DNA of 64,000 nucleotides from Acanthaster planci (GCF_001949145.1 NW_019091364.1:2618147-2682146), one strand, 5' to 3'; positions 23,801 through 34,316 are shown, numbered from the stretch's first letter. The notes: generated by a model not told the origin, from the letters alone. Translations and numbers: made by a program.

Positions 23801-26800
23801 CGGCGGCCCTCAAGGCCCGGGACCGGTCGCGGGACGGCAGCCACACGGCGGCCGACTTCTTCTTCGGCGAGCAGGTGCGGGTGGACGGGGAAGGCGAGGT
23901 GGACGAGATCTACGACGAGGAGCTGAGCACGCTCAGCATGGACGCCTGGACCCTGCCCAATGAGGCATTCTCGCAGCGACACGAGATTGTGGACACGTAC
24001 AGGTAGACACAAGTTCTCAGCCTCGTATCAGTTGGTTTTCATTGTTTCAATTTCTGTGAATTTATGAAGCAAATGGCATTAAATAGATTTCTAATCGTAT
24101 TTAGTTTTTTGCATTTCTGTTTCTTTTTCAATCTTTTTATTCTTTCAGTTTATACCTTTGTCTCTTTCTTACAAATACAATTCACTTTTGCTCCTTGTAG
24201 AAATGTATTTTTGTGACAACTGTTGTCCTGTGCTCAGTTTTAAATGGAGGGAATGATTCCTACGTTAAGATTGCTTCTTGTCAAGAATGCTCAATATTTT
24301 TTCTATCATTTCAGGCCCCCTTCACCGGACCAGTCTCAACAGTACAAGCCCAACACTGTAACCCCAGCCATGTGAGTAGCGCAGTGTCTCCAAATAGATG
24401 CTGCATATTGAAGGGTTGTGGTGCCTGTGTCCCTGAGCAAGGCTATTAACGAAGAATGGCAGGTTCCAACTGCATAACCCCCGGGCCGTTTTCTAAAACG
24501 AGGCTTAATCGAAGCTGAAAATTAGATACACCCCGAAAGGAAGCTGAAAGTGTACAGGCCCAGTGAACAGGGGTAGTACTTAAATATCCTCTCGTACATA
24601 GTAAACGGTTTGCATAGTCTTCATTCTTCAACTTTTGAGCAGTGTGATCTTTATGTAAAACACAAAGAATGGAGGCCTGGATTGAACCTCTCTCGACCCA
24701 GTGCAATCCTCCAAAAATCCCTGGTGGAATTCGCTCTGGTAGGGTTGCTGATAATTGTAAAATTGAATGCTCCAAGAACGTTGACACCTTCATGAAGTTG
24801 GCCCTGACTTCTTGCTGTGCATTGGCAGTGAACTGCTGGACACGGAGCCAGACTCTCTCGGCAACCAGCTCCTTGTCGCCCCGGCGATCATCCCGTCCGT
24901 CGCCAAGGAGCTGCCGTTCAACCAGCTGTCGGCCAAGTTCACCCCTATTGTCGCTGACATGTTGGCCTTTTACGCTAATCAGGTAAGGTCAGGAGTTTGA
25001 CCTAATTTGATGACCAAACTTAACCAAGCGAGCCGCAAGTGGCCAGATCCACTTTGCGGCCCGAGCAAGACTAAAAGAGGGCACAGAGGCCCCCTTTGGT
25101 GGGAACTGTACCTAGCTGGTTCACAAAAGACTATGAAATGCATGCACTTCTACCAAATGAACTCTTCCCCACCAACATTGCTCTTTTCAACCAAACGAGG
25201 GGGTGCTTCCACTTAAAAGGGGATTGAGTTAAAGGCCTTTAAAAGAATTGTCCACAGTGTAACTCAAAAAAGAACCCTCACAATTTTTCACCCACATAAT
25301 GCTCATTTTCGTCACTAAGCCAAACCGAGTGTTATATCAAAACAAGGAGCTCAGTTTGCTCTATCCAGCATCAACTGAAATGAAATTACTGAAATGTCAT
25401 AAGACTCATTTTGTGGGAACCAGTCACATTTTGTATTCCCGTGTTTTTTTTTCCCGAGCCATTGCAGAGGCCAATAAATTTCGGGTTTTGGGCCTGATAA
25501 AGTGTGTGCCATTTTAACGACAGGGAGACGTTCAGATGGCCGTGTCAGCATTGATCGTTCTCGGCGACCGAATCAGAGACAAGATAAGTCTGGATGACCA
25601 GGAACAATGGTTCATGTCCTACATCGGTGAGTTACATAATAACGTATCTTCCCCCCAAATAATAGTCTCCATGAGAAGCCGTTTGCTTCTCATGTTTGGT
25701 TTGGCTTGTACTCCTTGTTCCAAAACAGCTGTCACTGTAGAAGATTGGTCCGCAGGATAAACACTCTGTACATGTGTCGGCCATCTTGAATTGAAAGTGA
25801 AGTAAAACATTTCATTTTTGGAACTTGAGAGTAAAAATAACTGCGACAAAATTAAAGTTTGTACAAATTCAGGGCAGTTTTTGTTTAAAATTATTGAAAA
25901 ATTGTGATGAATTATGTCAAAATGTTTTAAGCCATCGTTAAAAAAACAGAAGTGAGGTTTAGAACCCAATATAGTCTGGTACCATTCCATTCAACAGATT
26001 ACATTGAATATGACAGATTCAGGGAACCGGAACAGGACAAATAAAATGGCTTCCCCGTAAAAACGGTCTATTCTGTACATTTGATCTGTCCTGTCTTGTT
26101 TTGCATCAAACTTTAAGTCTAATTTCTTTCATCCGTTTTGGTGTAGATCTGCTGACCCGGTTTAAGTTGTGGTGCATCGCCAGTGAGGTCACCAAACTCA
26201 GTAACCATAGCAACGTCAGCTCCATCAATCAGGTAAGGCCAGTTTCTGATGCCTGCCGACCCTAAGATACACTTGCTCAGTCAAATTCATGTTGTAGGTG
26301 ACAACGGACTTGTGACATGACAGAGCTTACTGTCCGAAATGTTGAGTTCCCTCTGGTTCTTTTCATAACCACACCCACTCACCAAAGAGATATTTAGCAC
26401 GGTGCAAACCTGTTACTTGACTACGTGATAGGATCGACTTCAATACTGGCGTGAGGCTTGTTCGGTGGTCTAAAAGATTCCATTTTGAAATTTTGTTTCC
26501 GTCAGCAATCGACTACCGTGTACACCAAGTGCAACCACTGCAGCGGTCAGCTTGACCAGTACTCCTGGGCCTGCCAGCGTCCCAACTGCCGCAAGCTGAC
26601 CAACACCTGCTCGGTTTGGTACGACTGACCGGGGCCGCATCCGAATGACGTGGCTACGGCTCACAATCAATCACATCTCTCCACCCCACCGCCCCGGAAG
26701 CCACCCAACCTGTTGCTCATAGAAATGTGTGCCATGATGAGCCCTAGCCATGTAATTCGGATGCGATTTATGACTCACTCTGTGTGCATTGTTGTCTGAT

Positions 26801-27450
26801 TTTGCTATAGCACGCGTCTGTCGGGACTGAAATTTTCTCTTGGGATAAATTAGTTTTCTTTTCCTGGGATTTTCCTCTGGGATAAGTGAGCCCTTACAAA
26901 GAATGTAAGTTGTGGATGCTGAGATGGTGCACATCCGATTGACCAATCACAACCATATTAATTTTGGGGAACATTATCGTACCATCGTGGTATGTTGAAT
27001 TTGCTTGCTCGATGGAACTGGGAGAATTTTAGAGGGTTCGTTGAAACTCCTGGCAAAATGTGACGTGGAAACAGCGACAAACTTCATCATGCAGTTGAAC
27101 AGTGGTGAAACTGAAGCCTGTGGGGTTGTGGATGGGGTGGGGGGAACACGTGACAACCCCCCCTACCCCACCACCGGGGTGTCCCCACCCCTTTAGCCAA
27201 AGATGGCCACAATGGGCCACATGGTCCGAGAACCTGTACTCCGTATACTGCAACTATCTGGCCACTGTTGTTTAGAAGTCTAAAAACCACATCCGTTAAT
27301 TCTTTATTTAACAGCCATCTACCGGTGAAGGGTCTCTACGTCTGGTGCCAAGGTTGCTCCCATGGAGGTCATATACAACACATCCAAGAGTGGTTACAGG
27401 AAAACCCGATGTGTCCGACAGGCTGCGGCCATTACTGTGAATACACGTGA
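17711..27450 (+). CDS. WDR24: WDR24, GATOR2 complex subunit (17 coding exons, first exon missing)
   Basis: Subunit of GATOR2, which antagonises GATOR1 at the lysosome and so promotes mTORC1 activation by amino acids (family knowledge). Seventeen exons with consistent phases give 788 residues plus a stop; human WDR24 has about 790. An N-terminal WD40 propeller carries [40 protein letters not shown] and [11 protein letters not shown] middle region, [20 protein letters not shown], and an acidic linker ending RHEIVDT follow. A helical stretch ([20 protein letters not shown]) leads to the C-terminal zinc/RING domain with paired cysteines, ending [13 protein letters not shown] and [12 protein letters not shown]. 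The first visible exon starts two bases into a codon, so roughly 10-15 N-terminal residues lie in an upstream exon. Introns contain a tandem duplication, a SINE-like sequence and a 56-base gap. Confidence 0.97.
17975..18088 (+). CDS. WDR24: WDR24 exon 3' of the first recognised one: LNLRVGR segment
   Basis: Encodes [20 protein letters not shown], then [18 protein letters not shown], matching human [22 protein letters not shown]. It forms the first propeller blade. Acceptor CTGCAG, donor AAAAG/GTTGGA (a weak donor). Confidence 0.92.
18404..18753. repeat. 176-bp direct tandem duplication in a WDR24 intron
   Basis: Two copies (18404-18579 and 18580 to about 18753), nearly identical, each running from tctctagacatgagatttgg to attaactccaaca. 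The second copy ends 18 bases before the acceptor of the next exon, so the duplicated tract sits in the branch-point region. Confidence 0.95.
18772..18956 (+). CDS. WDR24: WDR24 exon: WD40 blades 1-2
   Basis: Encodes [32 protein letters not shown] and [13 protein letters not shown], matching human ENLLATAATNG and [15 protein letters not shown]. Acceptor TCGGTAG, donor TTCTTT/GTAAGT. Confidence 0.95.
19092..19217 (+). CDS. WDR24: WDR24 exon: WD40 blade
   Basis: Encodes [20 protein letters not shown] then [20 protein letters not shown], matching human [20 protein letters not shown]. Acceptor CTGACAG, donor ATACAG/GTGAGA. Confidence 0.95.
19922..20053 (+). CDS. WDR24: WDR24 exon: WD40 blade
   Basis: Encodes [20 protein letters not shown], then [20 protein letters not shown] and KLIK, matching human [20 protein letters not shown]. 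Acceptor AACACAG, donor ATCAAG/GTGAGC. Confidence 0.95.
20233..20443 (+). CDS. WDR24: WDR24 exon: WD40 blades
   Basis: Encodes [38 protein letters not shown], and [20 protein letters not shown], matching human [20 protein letters not shown]. Acceptor TTGCAG, donor ACGG/GTGAGT. Confidence 0.96.
20727..20806 (-). repeat. tRNA-like sequence, probable tRNA-derived SINE head
   Basis: On the minus strand it carries a B-box-like GGTTCAAATCC (20737-20727) and, about 50 bases upstream, a loose A-box-like TAGCTTGGCAG. It does not close into a full cloverleaf with an identifiable anticodon, so a tRNA-derived retroposon or tRNA pseudogene is more likely than a functional tRNA. Confidence 0.35.
21571..21671 (+). 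CDS. WDR24: WDR24 exon: last WD40 blade
   Basis: Encodes [20 protein letters not shown] then [13 protein letters not shown], matching human [20 protein letters not shown]. Acceptor CTTTAG, donor GCGGT/GTAAGT. Confidence 0.93.
21951..22070. repeat. Dispersed repeat, copy B
   Basis: Resembles 12051-12170 (gtaagtagcgggatggacaa through gggacttgcacggac) with many substitutions. It ends just before the poly-C tract of the next WDR24 acceptor. Confidence 0.45.
22153..22362 (+). CDS. WDR24: WDR24 exon: post-propeller linker
   Basis: Encodes [20 protein letters not shown] through the Arg-rich [20 protein letters not shown] to NQEKDT. It corresponds to the human segment containing RHPIFFKRKLDPAEPF. 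The acceptor follows a run of cytosines; donor ACACG/GTAAAC. Confidence 0.9.
22559..22669 (+). CDS. WDR24: WDR24 exon: helical region
   Basis: Encodes [20 protein letters not shown] then [17 protein letters not shown], matching human YALAGRPLAELCDHNAKVAR. Acceptor TCGCAG, donor ATCAG/GTACAG. Confidence 0.95.
23044..23099. other. Assembly gap (56 N) in a WDR24 intron
   Basis: A run of N; the flanks are non-coding and no exon appears to be interrupted. Confidence 1.
23241..23346 (+). CDS. WDR24: WDR24 exon: helical region
   Basis: Encodes [20 protein letters not shown] then [16 protein letters not shown], matching human VAQTWTMLRIIY. Acceptor TTGCAG, donor CGAG/GTGCAG. Confidence 0.93.
23351..23590. 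repeat. Degenerate AAGTACTT-rich repeat array in a WDR24 intron
   Basis: Seven AGTACT palindromes lie between 23351 and 23503, with further AGTAC variants up to about 23550. The array begins immediately after the donor of the preceding exon. Unit length is irregular (roughly 11-35 bases). Confidence 0.7.
23687..24002 (+). CDS. WDR24: WDR24 exon: acidic linker
   Basis: Encodes [20 protein letters not shown], a Ser/Asp/Glu-rich linker with [14 protein letters not shown] and [20 protein letters not shown], ending QRHEIVDTY. It matches human DYLLGDVEGEEDELYLLD and EAFPLRHEIVDT. Very GC-rich. Acceptor CTGTAG, donor TACAG/GTAGAC. Confidence 0.94.
24315..24371 (+). CDS. WDR24: WDR24 exon: short Pro/Gln linker
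   Basis: A 57-base exon encoding [19 protein letters not shown]. Its phases fit both neighbours (enters after two bases, leaves after two). Acceptor TTTCAG, donor CCAT/GTGAGT. Being small and poorly conserved, it could be alternatively spliced. Confidence 0.8.
24829..24982 (+). CDS. WDR24: WDR24 exon: C-terminal helical region
   Basis: Encodes [20 protein letters not shown], then [20 protein letters not shown] and a final Gln, matching human FFGVLVRDMLHFYAEQ. Acceptor TTGGCAG, donor AATCAG/GTAAGG. Confidence 0.92.
25524..25626 (+). CDS. WDR24: WDR24 exon: C-terminal helical region
   Basis: Encodes [20 protein letters not shown] then [14 protein letters not shown], matching human [20 protein letters not shown]. 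Acceptor CGACAG, donor ATCG/GTGAGT. Confidence 0.96.
26147..26232 (+). CDS. WDR24: WDR24 exon: C-terminal helical region
   Basis: Encodes [20 protein letters not shown] then HSNVSSINQ, matching human DLLQRFRLWNVSNEVVKLST. Acceptor GTGTAG, donor ATCAG/GTAAGG. Confidence 0.95.
26506..26618 (+). CDS. WDR24: WDR24 exon: first half of zinc/RING domain
   Basis: Encodes [20 protein letters not shown], then [17 protein letters not shown] and the first two bases of a Cys codon completed in the next exon. CxxC pairs match human CSHCKRPMSSRGWVCDRC. Reading through the donor (TTTG/GTACGA) would end quickly at TGA. Confidence 0.95.
27315..27450 (+). CDS. WDR24: WDR24 last exon: second half of RING domain and stop
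   Basis: Encodes [20 protein letters not shown], then [20 protein letters not shown] and CEYT before TGA, matching human [20 protein letters not shown] and CPAGCGHLCEYS. Acceptor TAACAG. Confidence 0.97.
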
Positions 27451-29940
27451 CGCGGCACTCAAGTACGGCTTACTGGAACTACCAGCATGGACAATGAATA
27501 TTGCCAATATCATGAATATGCACGAGATGATGAATTCCAAACTTACAGTACCAGTGCTGTCAAACAATCAAGGCTGCAGACTTGAGCTGAAGGTAACCGT
27601 GTCTAGTTTCCCGCACCAAATGAATGTGGTACAGGTGGAGTAATGTCAGCCTGATTGGTGCCTGACTATTCTTAATATCGCTCAGTCTGGTACCTGTGGG
27701 CTCTATCCTGTGTCAAAGAATGCATGCCACTTGCCTGAGAGGCACCAGACTAAGACCATGTCCAAAACTGGCGGCTGTGTCCAAATTTACTTGGCACAGC
27801 TTTAAATTAGACTGAACCCAGTGAAAGGTGGCAGTGAGCGTCTTCATGCATGGATTTTCCATAGATGCGTGTATTAATGCAAGCCGTTGCCAAGTAATCT
27901 GGATGTGGCTTGGCATTGTTTTCTCTTGCTATGCCTGCTTACTGTGTTGTGCATCAGTGGCAAAAACCCAAAGCCATAGCCTTAAAGCAGTAGATTTGAT
28001 CCTAGCCCTAAGCCTCGTCTGGTCTGGTACCCAATGGCCAGCCTTCAGTGCCGCAGGTCACTTGCAAGCGGTTGCCCAGTAGGTTGTTTTGGAAGTATGA
28101 CATTTTCACCTCTTGCCTAGTCTTTGCAAAAACAATCAGTGCTCAAAAAGCACTAGAGTTTCCATGACCGATACCGGTCTAATTCATGCAACCCTGGCCC
28201 CCCCCTCTGCAGTATAGTAGTTTCAAGTGACAAAAAGCAGTCTTTCACTTTAGGTATTGGAAACCTCGGGTGTTAGAACCAAGCTGCTTACCACTTTCCA
28301 GGTTTGCAACGTTGCTGTGTTGGCCATGCCATGACTTTTGGGCATGATCCCTGACTATTGTGGTGTCTGGGTTTTATGTCTTCTGAATAAAGCCCCCTCC
28401 CCCCGGCACACACCCTCACAAAGCTACTGACAAATGGAACTACGAACTACCGACATAGGGCTGGATACTTCAGTTGGCAGAGGGCTGGTACAGGGTTCTG
28501 AAGGTTTGAGGTTAAAAACGTCTTTGTCCGTCTTTGTAAACAACCCCCCCTCAACCCCCCCAAAGAAATGGTAATGCTGAATAGATTTGGTTTTCAAGAG
28601 GGGATGTGATCAGAAACCACTTTTGTTTTTTTGTCTGGCCTTTTCTGCACTCTATGGAGCAATTTCTATAACTATACGTCATACATATTCACGAGGGATT
28701 GCCCAATTCTCATTGGTGCATTCACCGTCACGTGCCAGTCGCTATTTTTGCTATTTGCCAAGCGTACATGCGATCGTTCATGCAAGGAGTAAATACGCAT
28801 GCGTTTTTAACTGTCAAAGGCATGCGCAGGAGCAGAAAATCCAGGAACTGTCGCCCGGGTGTACTGTGCACTCGAGGTGGTACCAGCCTAGCAACGATCT
28901 GCATGCATTCTTGTGTGTAAAATAAACGTAAACTAAAAAAAGATTAATTATTTGTGTTTCAACCTTAGGAACAAAATAAAAGTTTGTGGAAACAAATTTG
29001 ATGAGGTTTTGATTTTCAGAGGTTATTAATTGAAATATGTGTGAGCCTATGAGGTATAGTCAACAAATATAACATGGTTTATTTCAGTTGGACAGTCGAT
29101 TTTTGTTCCCCTAGGCGAACCCCCAATACCTCGGGAAACTAACATCAATTATCCAACCTCAATGTTGTATTTGTATACTAGTCACAGGTACCAGTGAACA
29201 GGTTGTCTTGGAGAGAAAATCCCTGCTGTGGAGCCAGTGACCTGAGATTACTTTGTGCCCGATTTTCATGCGGGCAAAGCCAATGGTTTTGCATGTTCTA
29301 GTGAGACTTATTTCTTCTGCTAGTTGTACTGTTGCATAACGCAACATTTTTCTAAGTTTACCTGTTTCATTCAAGCCCAGATGAAAAATAGTATTTGTCA
29401 CTTTGTCAGCTTTTTTTTCCTGACTGTAGACCTTTCAAAGGCTTATTTCCCTCTGACTGGTTCGAAAATAGGGTTGAAATAATTCATTATAATATTATTT
29501 GAACACGGCGGACTCAAAAATTTCTCAAAACTGGAGACCCAGATATTTTCAAATTTGAGTCATGTTTTTGAATCATATAGAATCTTGTTGGACTGAGTGT
29601 GGCTTCATTTGATAGATGTCAGCCAATGGAATGAATTTGACCCAAGTATGACTCGTGAACGTACTCATTTTGATAGACCTTATTTCATTTCATTACATTG
29701 TCTACGTGGGAAATGTTACACAAATAATGTTTAAATGATGCAGTTGCCAGAATAATTTTCATGAAGTGGGAGGATTGAATAATGCGCATTCTATCCGCCA
29801 CGGAATGTAATTTTTTGTTTTCTTTGCATGAATGTGAAACACTCGTTGCTTTGTGCAATGCCTTAATAAATCCAAGGTATTACTTATCCATGAAATGGTA
29901 CAAGTGTATTTGCTGTGCGGCCACGCTGTGCACAAAAAGA
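27451..29940. other. WDR24 3' flank and intergenic DNA
   Basis: No coding signal. A plus-strand AATAAA at 28386-28391 is the best poly(A) signal candidate, giving a 3' UTR of about 0.95 kb; another lies at 28921-28926. The rest is AT-rich sequence without recognisable features. Confidence 0.5.
28386..28391 (+). terminator. Candidate poly(A) signal of WDR24
   Basis: Canonical AATAAA in transcription orientation, 936 bases after the stop codon; a C-rich stretch follows. An alternative hexamer lies at 28921-28926. Confidence 0.35.
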
Positions 29941-29945
29941 GTAAC

Positions 29946-30004
29946 TTAACCCTAACAGCCATCAGTCCTCCAACAGGTGCAGAATTGAGGACTGTTAGGG
30001 TTAA
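29946..30004. repeat. 59-bp hairpin element, copy 2 (reverse orientation)
   Basis: Ends in TTAACCCTAAC and GTTAGGGTTAA exactly like 5134-5192. Read on the minus strand it is collinear with that copy over its whole 59 bases, sharing CACCTGTTGGAGGACTGA, with scattered substitutions. Confidence 0.6.
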
Positions 30005-30668
30005 TGACACAATAACAACCTATCAGTCAGAATACAGGGATTTACGGAGGCATTGTGAAACCTGTAGGATATAACTGGAATACTTTTTCTTCCATTTTGG
30101 TATTTTTCAAGTTATTTTAATTTCATAAATATTGGTATTTATTTAGGCTGTTTTCTTTTCTGTGGAAATAATAAACATTATAAACGACAAATTCAAAGTG
30201 ATGAGCAATGGTCTTTATTAGACTTACAAGATGATAATTTCAAATGAAATTAAACTTACTCGGCTTCTCTACTTAGTCAAAAAGTTGGAGAAAATTATAT
30301 ATTTACGGTTGAATAATGACTCATCTTTACCTATGTATAGATGTTCTGACCAAAATTCTTTACGTCTAGATTGTACAAAAATTTGTTTCAAATTACGCGC
30401 TCGACAAACTTATTTAGGTTTGTCGCCAAAGGAAAGGGAAAATAAAAAAAGACCTGAAATAAATGGAAAATGACCGAAAACAAACGAAACCACAAACGAA
30501 AAAGCCAACAACCCCGTCCCCTTCTGGGTTAACGGAGCGACTAGAAAATCACCTGCACTGTTTTGGTCTTTTGTTCGCATTTCCGTCTCCAACTCGATTG
30601 TTGTACTTGTCCCTGCGATGCCAGCTATATAATGACCCGAAACAGAGACGATTTCCGCCCTTTCGAAA

Positions 30669-31205
30669 GCTAGAAAACGACGTTTTCTTGATATTGCTTA
30701 CAAAGCCTTAGTTCGACCACTCCTGGAATATTGTCAGACGATGTGGGATCCACACCAGAAAAGCAACATCGACACTCTTGACAAAGTACAGCGACGTGCT
30801 GCTAGGTTCATTTTCAACGATTACTCACAAACCTCCAGTGTGTCTGACATGATCTCTAAACTGGATTGGGAATCCCTCGATATTAGACGAATGAAAGCCC
30901 GACTGTGTACCCTCTATAAGGAGACACATGGCCTCATCCCAAACAATATTTTTCAACTTCTATACCAACCCAACACAAATCGAGTGGCACGACCTATTAC
31001 AAGACATCATCATGGTGACCTTATCTACAACCGTATCCGGGCAAACAAAGATAGCTATCTTCACTCATTGTACCCCTGGACGATTCCTGAATGGAATTGT
31101 CTACCAAACCACGTCAGATGTTCTGCGACTCTTGGCGCTTTCAAGACCGAAATTGACAGAACTGATCTTGCTGTTCTGTCCCAACAAGTTCATTTTACAA
31201 ATTAA
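30669..31205 (+). pseudogene. 5'-truncated non-LTR retrotransposon: reverse transcriptase C-terminal tail
   Basis: An open frame of about 178 codons reads ARKRRFLDIAYKALVRPLLE, then YCQTMWDPHQKSNIDTLDKV, QRRAARFIFNDYSQ and later MKARLCTLYKETHGLIPNN, ending in a stop at 31205. The ALVRPxLEY...WDPH...KVQRRAARF pattern is typical of the region after the reverse transcriptase domain in LINE-type elements of metazoans. No fingers or palm motifs and no endonuclease precede it, so it is a 5'-truncated copy. The frame is still open, so the insertion may be fairly young. The clade is not assigned. Confidence 0.8.
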
Positions 31206-33410
31206 TTCTTTTAGTTGCAACCAGATTTTGGCGATTGTAAAGTAGCCAGCAGGAGCAGATGTACATGTACAGTGGTTTGCTCTGACGCTGAAGTAGGCCT
31301 ACGTCCGAGTAACGTCTTTCAGTGTTATACAGTTACTCCCAGGGAACTGCTTTGGATAATTTTTTCTTCTTGAGATATTTCTGGTTGTAAAACAGATACA
31401 ACATAGTTTACATTTTGTCGATAAGATGTGTCACAAACTGTGTCCGCAATACTTTCGGGCGACGAAGAGGTAATACTCTGTCCCGCCCACTGGTGGTTTT
31501 GTGGAAGGGCCCCCTCCGGCATCTTCACAGGAAGACGGCGCCCTCAGCTTCCAACTTCAAGCAATTACACCTGGTTAATCCAAAATACTTGGTTACTACA
31601 CTGTCGATTAATTAAAGATATCTTCGCGTATTGTATTTATTTTAAACTGCTTGTTTTTATGCAATTTTAAACTTTTATGCTGTGTAACCATTTGCACCAG
31701 GGCTGCAAGTACACGGGAATGATCCTCAACCCTGTTTCCTCCACAAATCCTTAAGTCATTACAGAAGCTCTGAAGTGGACCTCGTTATTTCCTTACAAGT
31801 GTTTCTCTGAAAGGCTGCTGGGCAGCGACAACGACCAACTCTTGGCGACGGGGTACTCTCAATTTTGCGGCGGCCACTATTTTCTCTCGTCTCTGATATA
31901 CGAAGGTCCTGATTTGAGCGAGGTGCATGCAGGAGGAACCCGGGGTCCGAAATGAGCGCATATAACTAACTCATTTCTGAAGCAGTATACGGTCATTTAG
32001 TATTCTGTAAATTCGAAAGAGTGAAACGTCACGTAATTGGGTTTTGTAGCGTGGTGGGTCAGAAAGGGTTCACGTTGGCGGTTGAGCTTGGTTTTCATCG
32101 CGCGGAGGCACGCTTGATAATGGGTTCAAGTGCGTCATTTACAATGTGGATCACGTTCCTGCACGTGCTTGGATTATAATCGAGGCCTAATAAAGTTATG
32201 CTTTCTGTCTAGTTGATGGTACCACACGTCTTGTTAATGTTTGTGCAGCCTTGAACTTTTACCGCTAGAAGGAATGAATGGACCGAGTTATTTTAACATT
32301 CCAAAGGCACACCCGTAGGCCTACTGGAAGATTTGTTACCGTTTTAAAGGGAAATTAGCGTGACCGTATAGTTTTCCGACAAGAACATTAAAAAAAAAAA
32401 CAGTTCAGAACGGGCTAGTTTCTTTAATATCGGCGTCAAGCCCCCTCAGATTGTAAGCATATCATTTTGAAATCGTCGCTAGTACTTTTATAATCTCTCG
32501 TGTAAAATTTGCCCCATTGTCAAACAGTTTTGAATTTGTTTGGGATGGAATTCCAATGATTTATTTACTATTTTTACTTTTTTTTAAATGCAATTTAGGT
32601 GGCCATCAACATAAAACTTTCAGAAGTTTTAGAAACTATTCACAGACTAATAAAATTCACATTACTGTTCGCAATCAAACTAAATCCACATCTGAACATC
32701 ATTCCATTTCAACTGTCTTAAAAAAAAGTTCCATTAGCTTATTATAGGCTATCAAAAGCAACTTTTTCTAGGTCGTCATGGATCGTCTGCCGTGACGCCT
32801 GTACTCACTTTATTATTATACCCGGCAAGACATGGGGTAGAGGGTCCCTCCTCTAAATGTCCAAACCGTACAGACATACATTCAGCAAGAAACGAGACCG
32901 AGGGGTAATCCCCCCAACATGTCCAATCGCTATAGAGACCCTAGACTATTGTTACCTAACACCCCTCCCGATGTCTGAAAAGAATTCCTCAGATTCCAGT
33001 GAGACAATAACCAACACGAGGGGGGTCTCTCCGTCTCATATCTCGCTCCATATATGCGGACATTCAAGACCATTGATACCTAACGCATCCATCCCCCCAT
33101 GTCTGAAAAGAATTCCAGAGATTCCGGCAAAACAGTGACTAACATCAAAAGGGTGGGCGGTGTTCTCTCCGTCCCATATCTTGCATCAAATGTCCGGCTA
33201 CGGCCGGCACAAACACTAGGGTTTAGCGGAAAAATGCAGTCGCTTGCAATTGGCTAGCGCTTCCAGATAGGCCCGCGTATTAATTCAGCCTAGCCGCAGC
33301 CAGGAAATTCAGAGTTGCGCACTTGTTCGCTTAGCAAAAGTTGTTGCTTGTCGTCCTTCCGATTCCCTAGTCATATAATATATGGTACATTGGTTCATGC
33401 TCGTTTAGCG
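31206..33410. other. Intergenic DNA upstream of the SLC23 gene
   Basis: No gene was recognised. It contains a duplicated ~128-bp unit (32935-33200) and otherwise unremarkable sequence. Confidence 0.5.
32935..33200. repeat. Two diverged tandem copies of a ~128-bp unit
   Basis: Both copies contain tacctaac, atgtctgaaaagaattcc (at 32971 and 33099) and a C-to-T variable tctctccgtcycatatc block. They are direct repeats with about 75% similarity by eye. Confidence 0.75.
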
Positions 33411-33507
33411 CGCTATCACGCCGACTAACTGCTTTCCTGGAGTGTCGAGTGGCGGCTGAGAGCAATTGCACTTTGGAGCCTAAACTGATTTCGTTGACGC
33501 GGTGACT
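33370..33507 (+). promoter_or_regulatory. Possible SLC23 promoter and 5' non-coding exon
   Basis: A TATA-like catataatatatgg (33372-33385) is followed about 125 bases later by a strong donor, GACT/GTGAGT at 33507/33508. The first coding exon (37113-37226) has its own acceptor, so a non-coding upstream exon must exist. This is the best candidate seen by eye, but the assignment is inference. Confidence 0.25.
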
Positions 33508-33674
33508 GTGAGTATTTCCCATGTCATTTTATAGCTAAACGTTAGTCTTTCTTATCGTCACGGTATATAGTAAGCTATCGGCGCTAATGACCAAGACTGT
33601 AGACCTTGTGCCAAAAATGTAGCCTACGAATCCTGAGGTGGTCACCACCGGAGGTAGTAGTTGGTATCCCCCAG

Positions 33675-33735
33675 AACTGTGGGGTCCTTCGTCCGCCCCG
33701 CTCCCATTCCCAGCCCCACGTTGGACCCCACAGTT
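33675..33735. repeat. Hairpin with perfect 13-bp arms abutting the assembly gap
   Basis: AACTGTGGGGTCC (33675-33687) is inverted as GGACCCCACAGTT (33723-33735), with a 35-base loop. The right arm ends exactly where the N run begins. Confidence 0.8.
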
Positions 33736-34316
33736 NNNNNNNNNNNNNNNNNNNNNNNNNNNNNNNNNNNNNNNNNNNNNNNNNNNNNNNNNNNNNNNNN
33801 NNNNNNNNNNNNNNNNNNNNNNNNNNNNNNNNNNNNNNNNNNNNNNNNNNNNNNNNNNNNNNNNNNNNNNNNNNNNNNNNNNNNNNNNNNNNNNNNNNNN
33901 NNNNNNNNNNNNNNNNNNNNNNNNNNNNNNNNNNNNNNNNNNNNNNNNNNNNNNNNNNNNNNNNNNNNNNNNNNNNNNNNNNNNNNNNNNNNNNNNNNNN
34001 NNNNNNNNNNNNNNNNNNNNNNNNNNNNNNNNNNNNNNNNNNNNNNNNNNNNNNNNNNNNNNNNNNNNNNNNNNNNNNNNNNNNNNNNNNNNNNNNNNNN
34101 NNNNNNNNNNNNNNNNNNNNNNNNNNNNNNNNNNNNNNNNNNNNNNNNNNNNNNNNNNNNNNNNNNNNNNNNNNNNNNNNNNNNNNNNNNNNNNNNNNNN
34201 NNNNNNNNNNNNNNNNNNNNNNNNNNNNNNNNNNNNNNNNNNNNNNNNNNNNNNNNNNNNNNNNNNNNNNNNNNNNNNNNNNNNNNNNNNNNNNNNNNNN
34301 NNNNNNNNNNNNNNNN
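33736..34316. other. Assembly gap (581 N)
   Basis: A run of N between the possible SLC23 promoter and its first coding exon. Unseen exons or repeats may lie in it. Confidence 1.
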
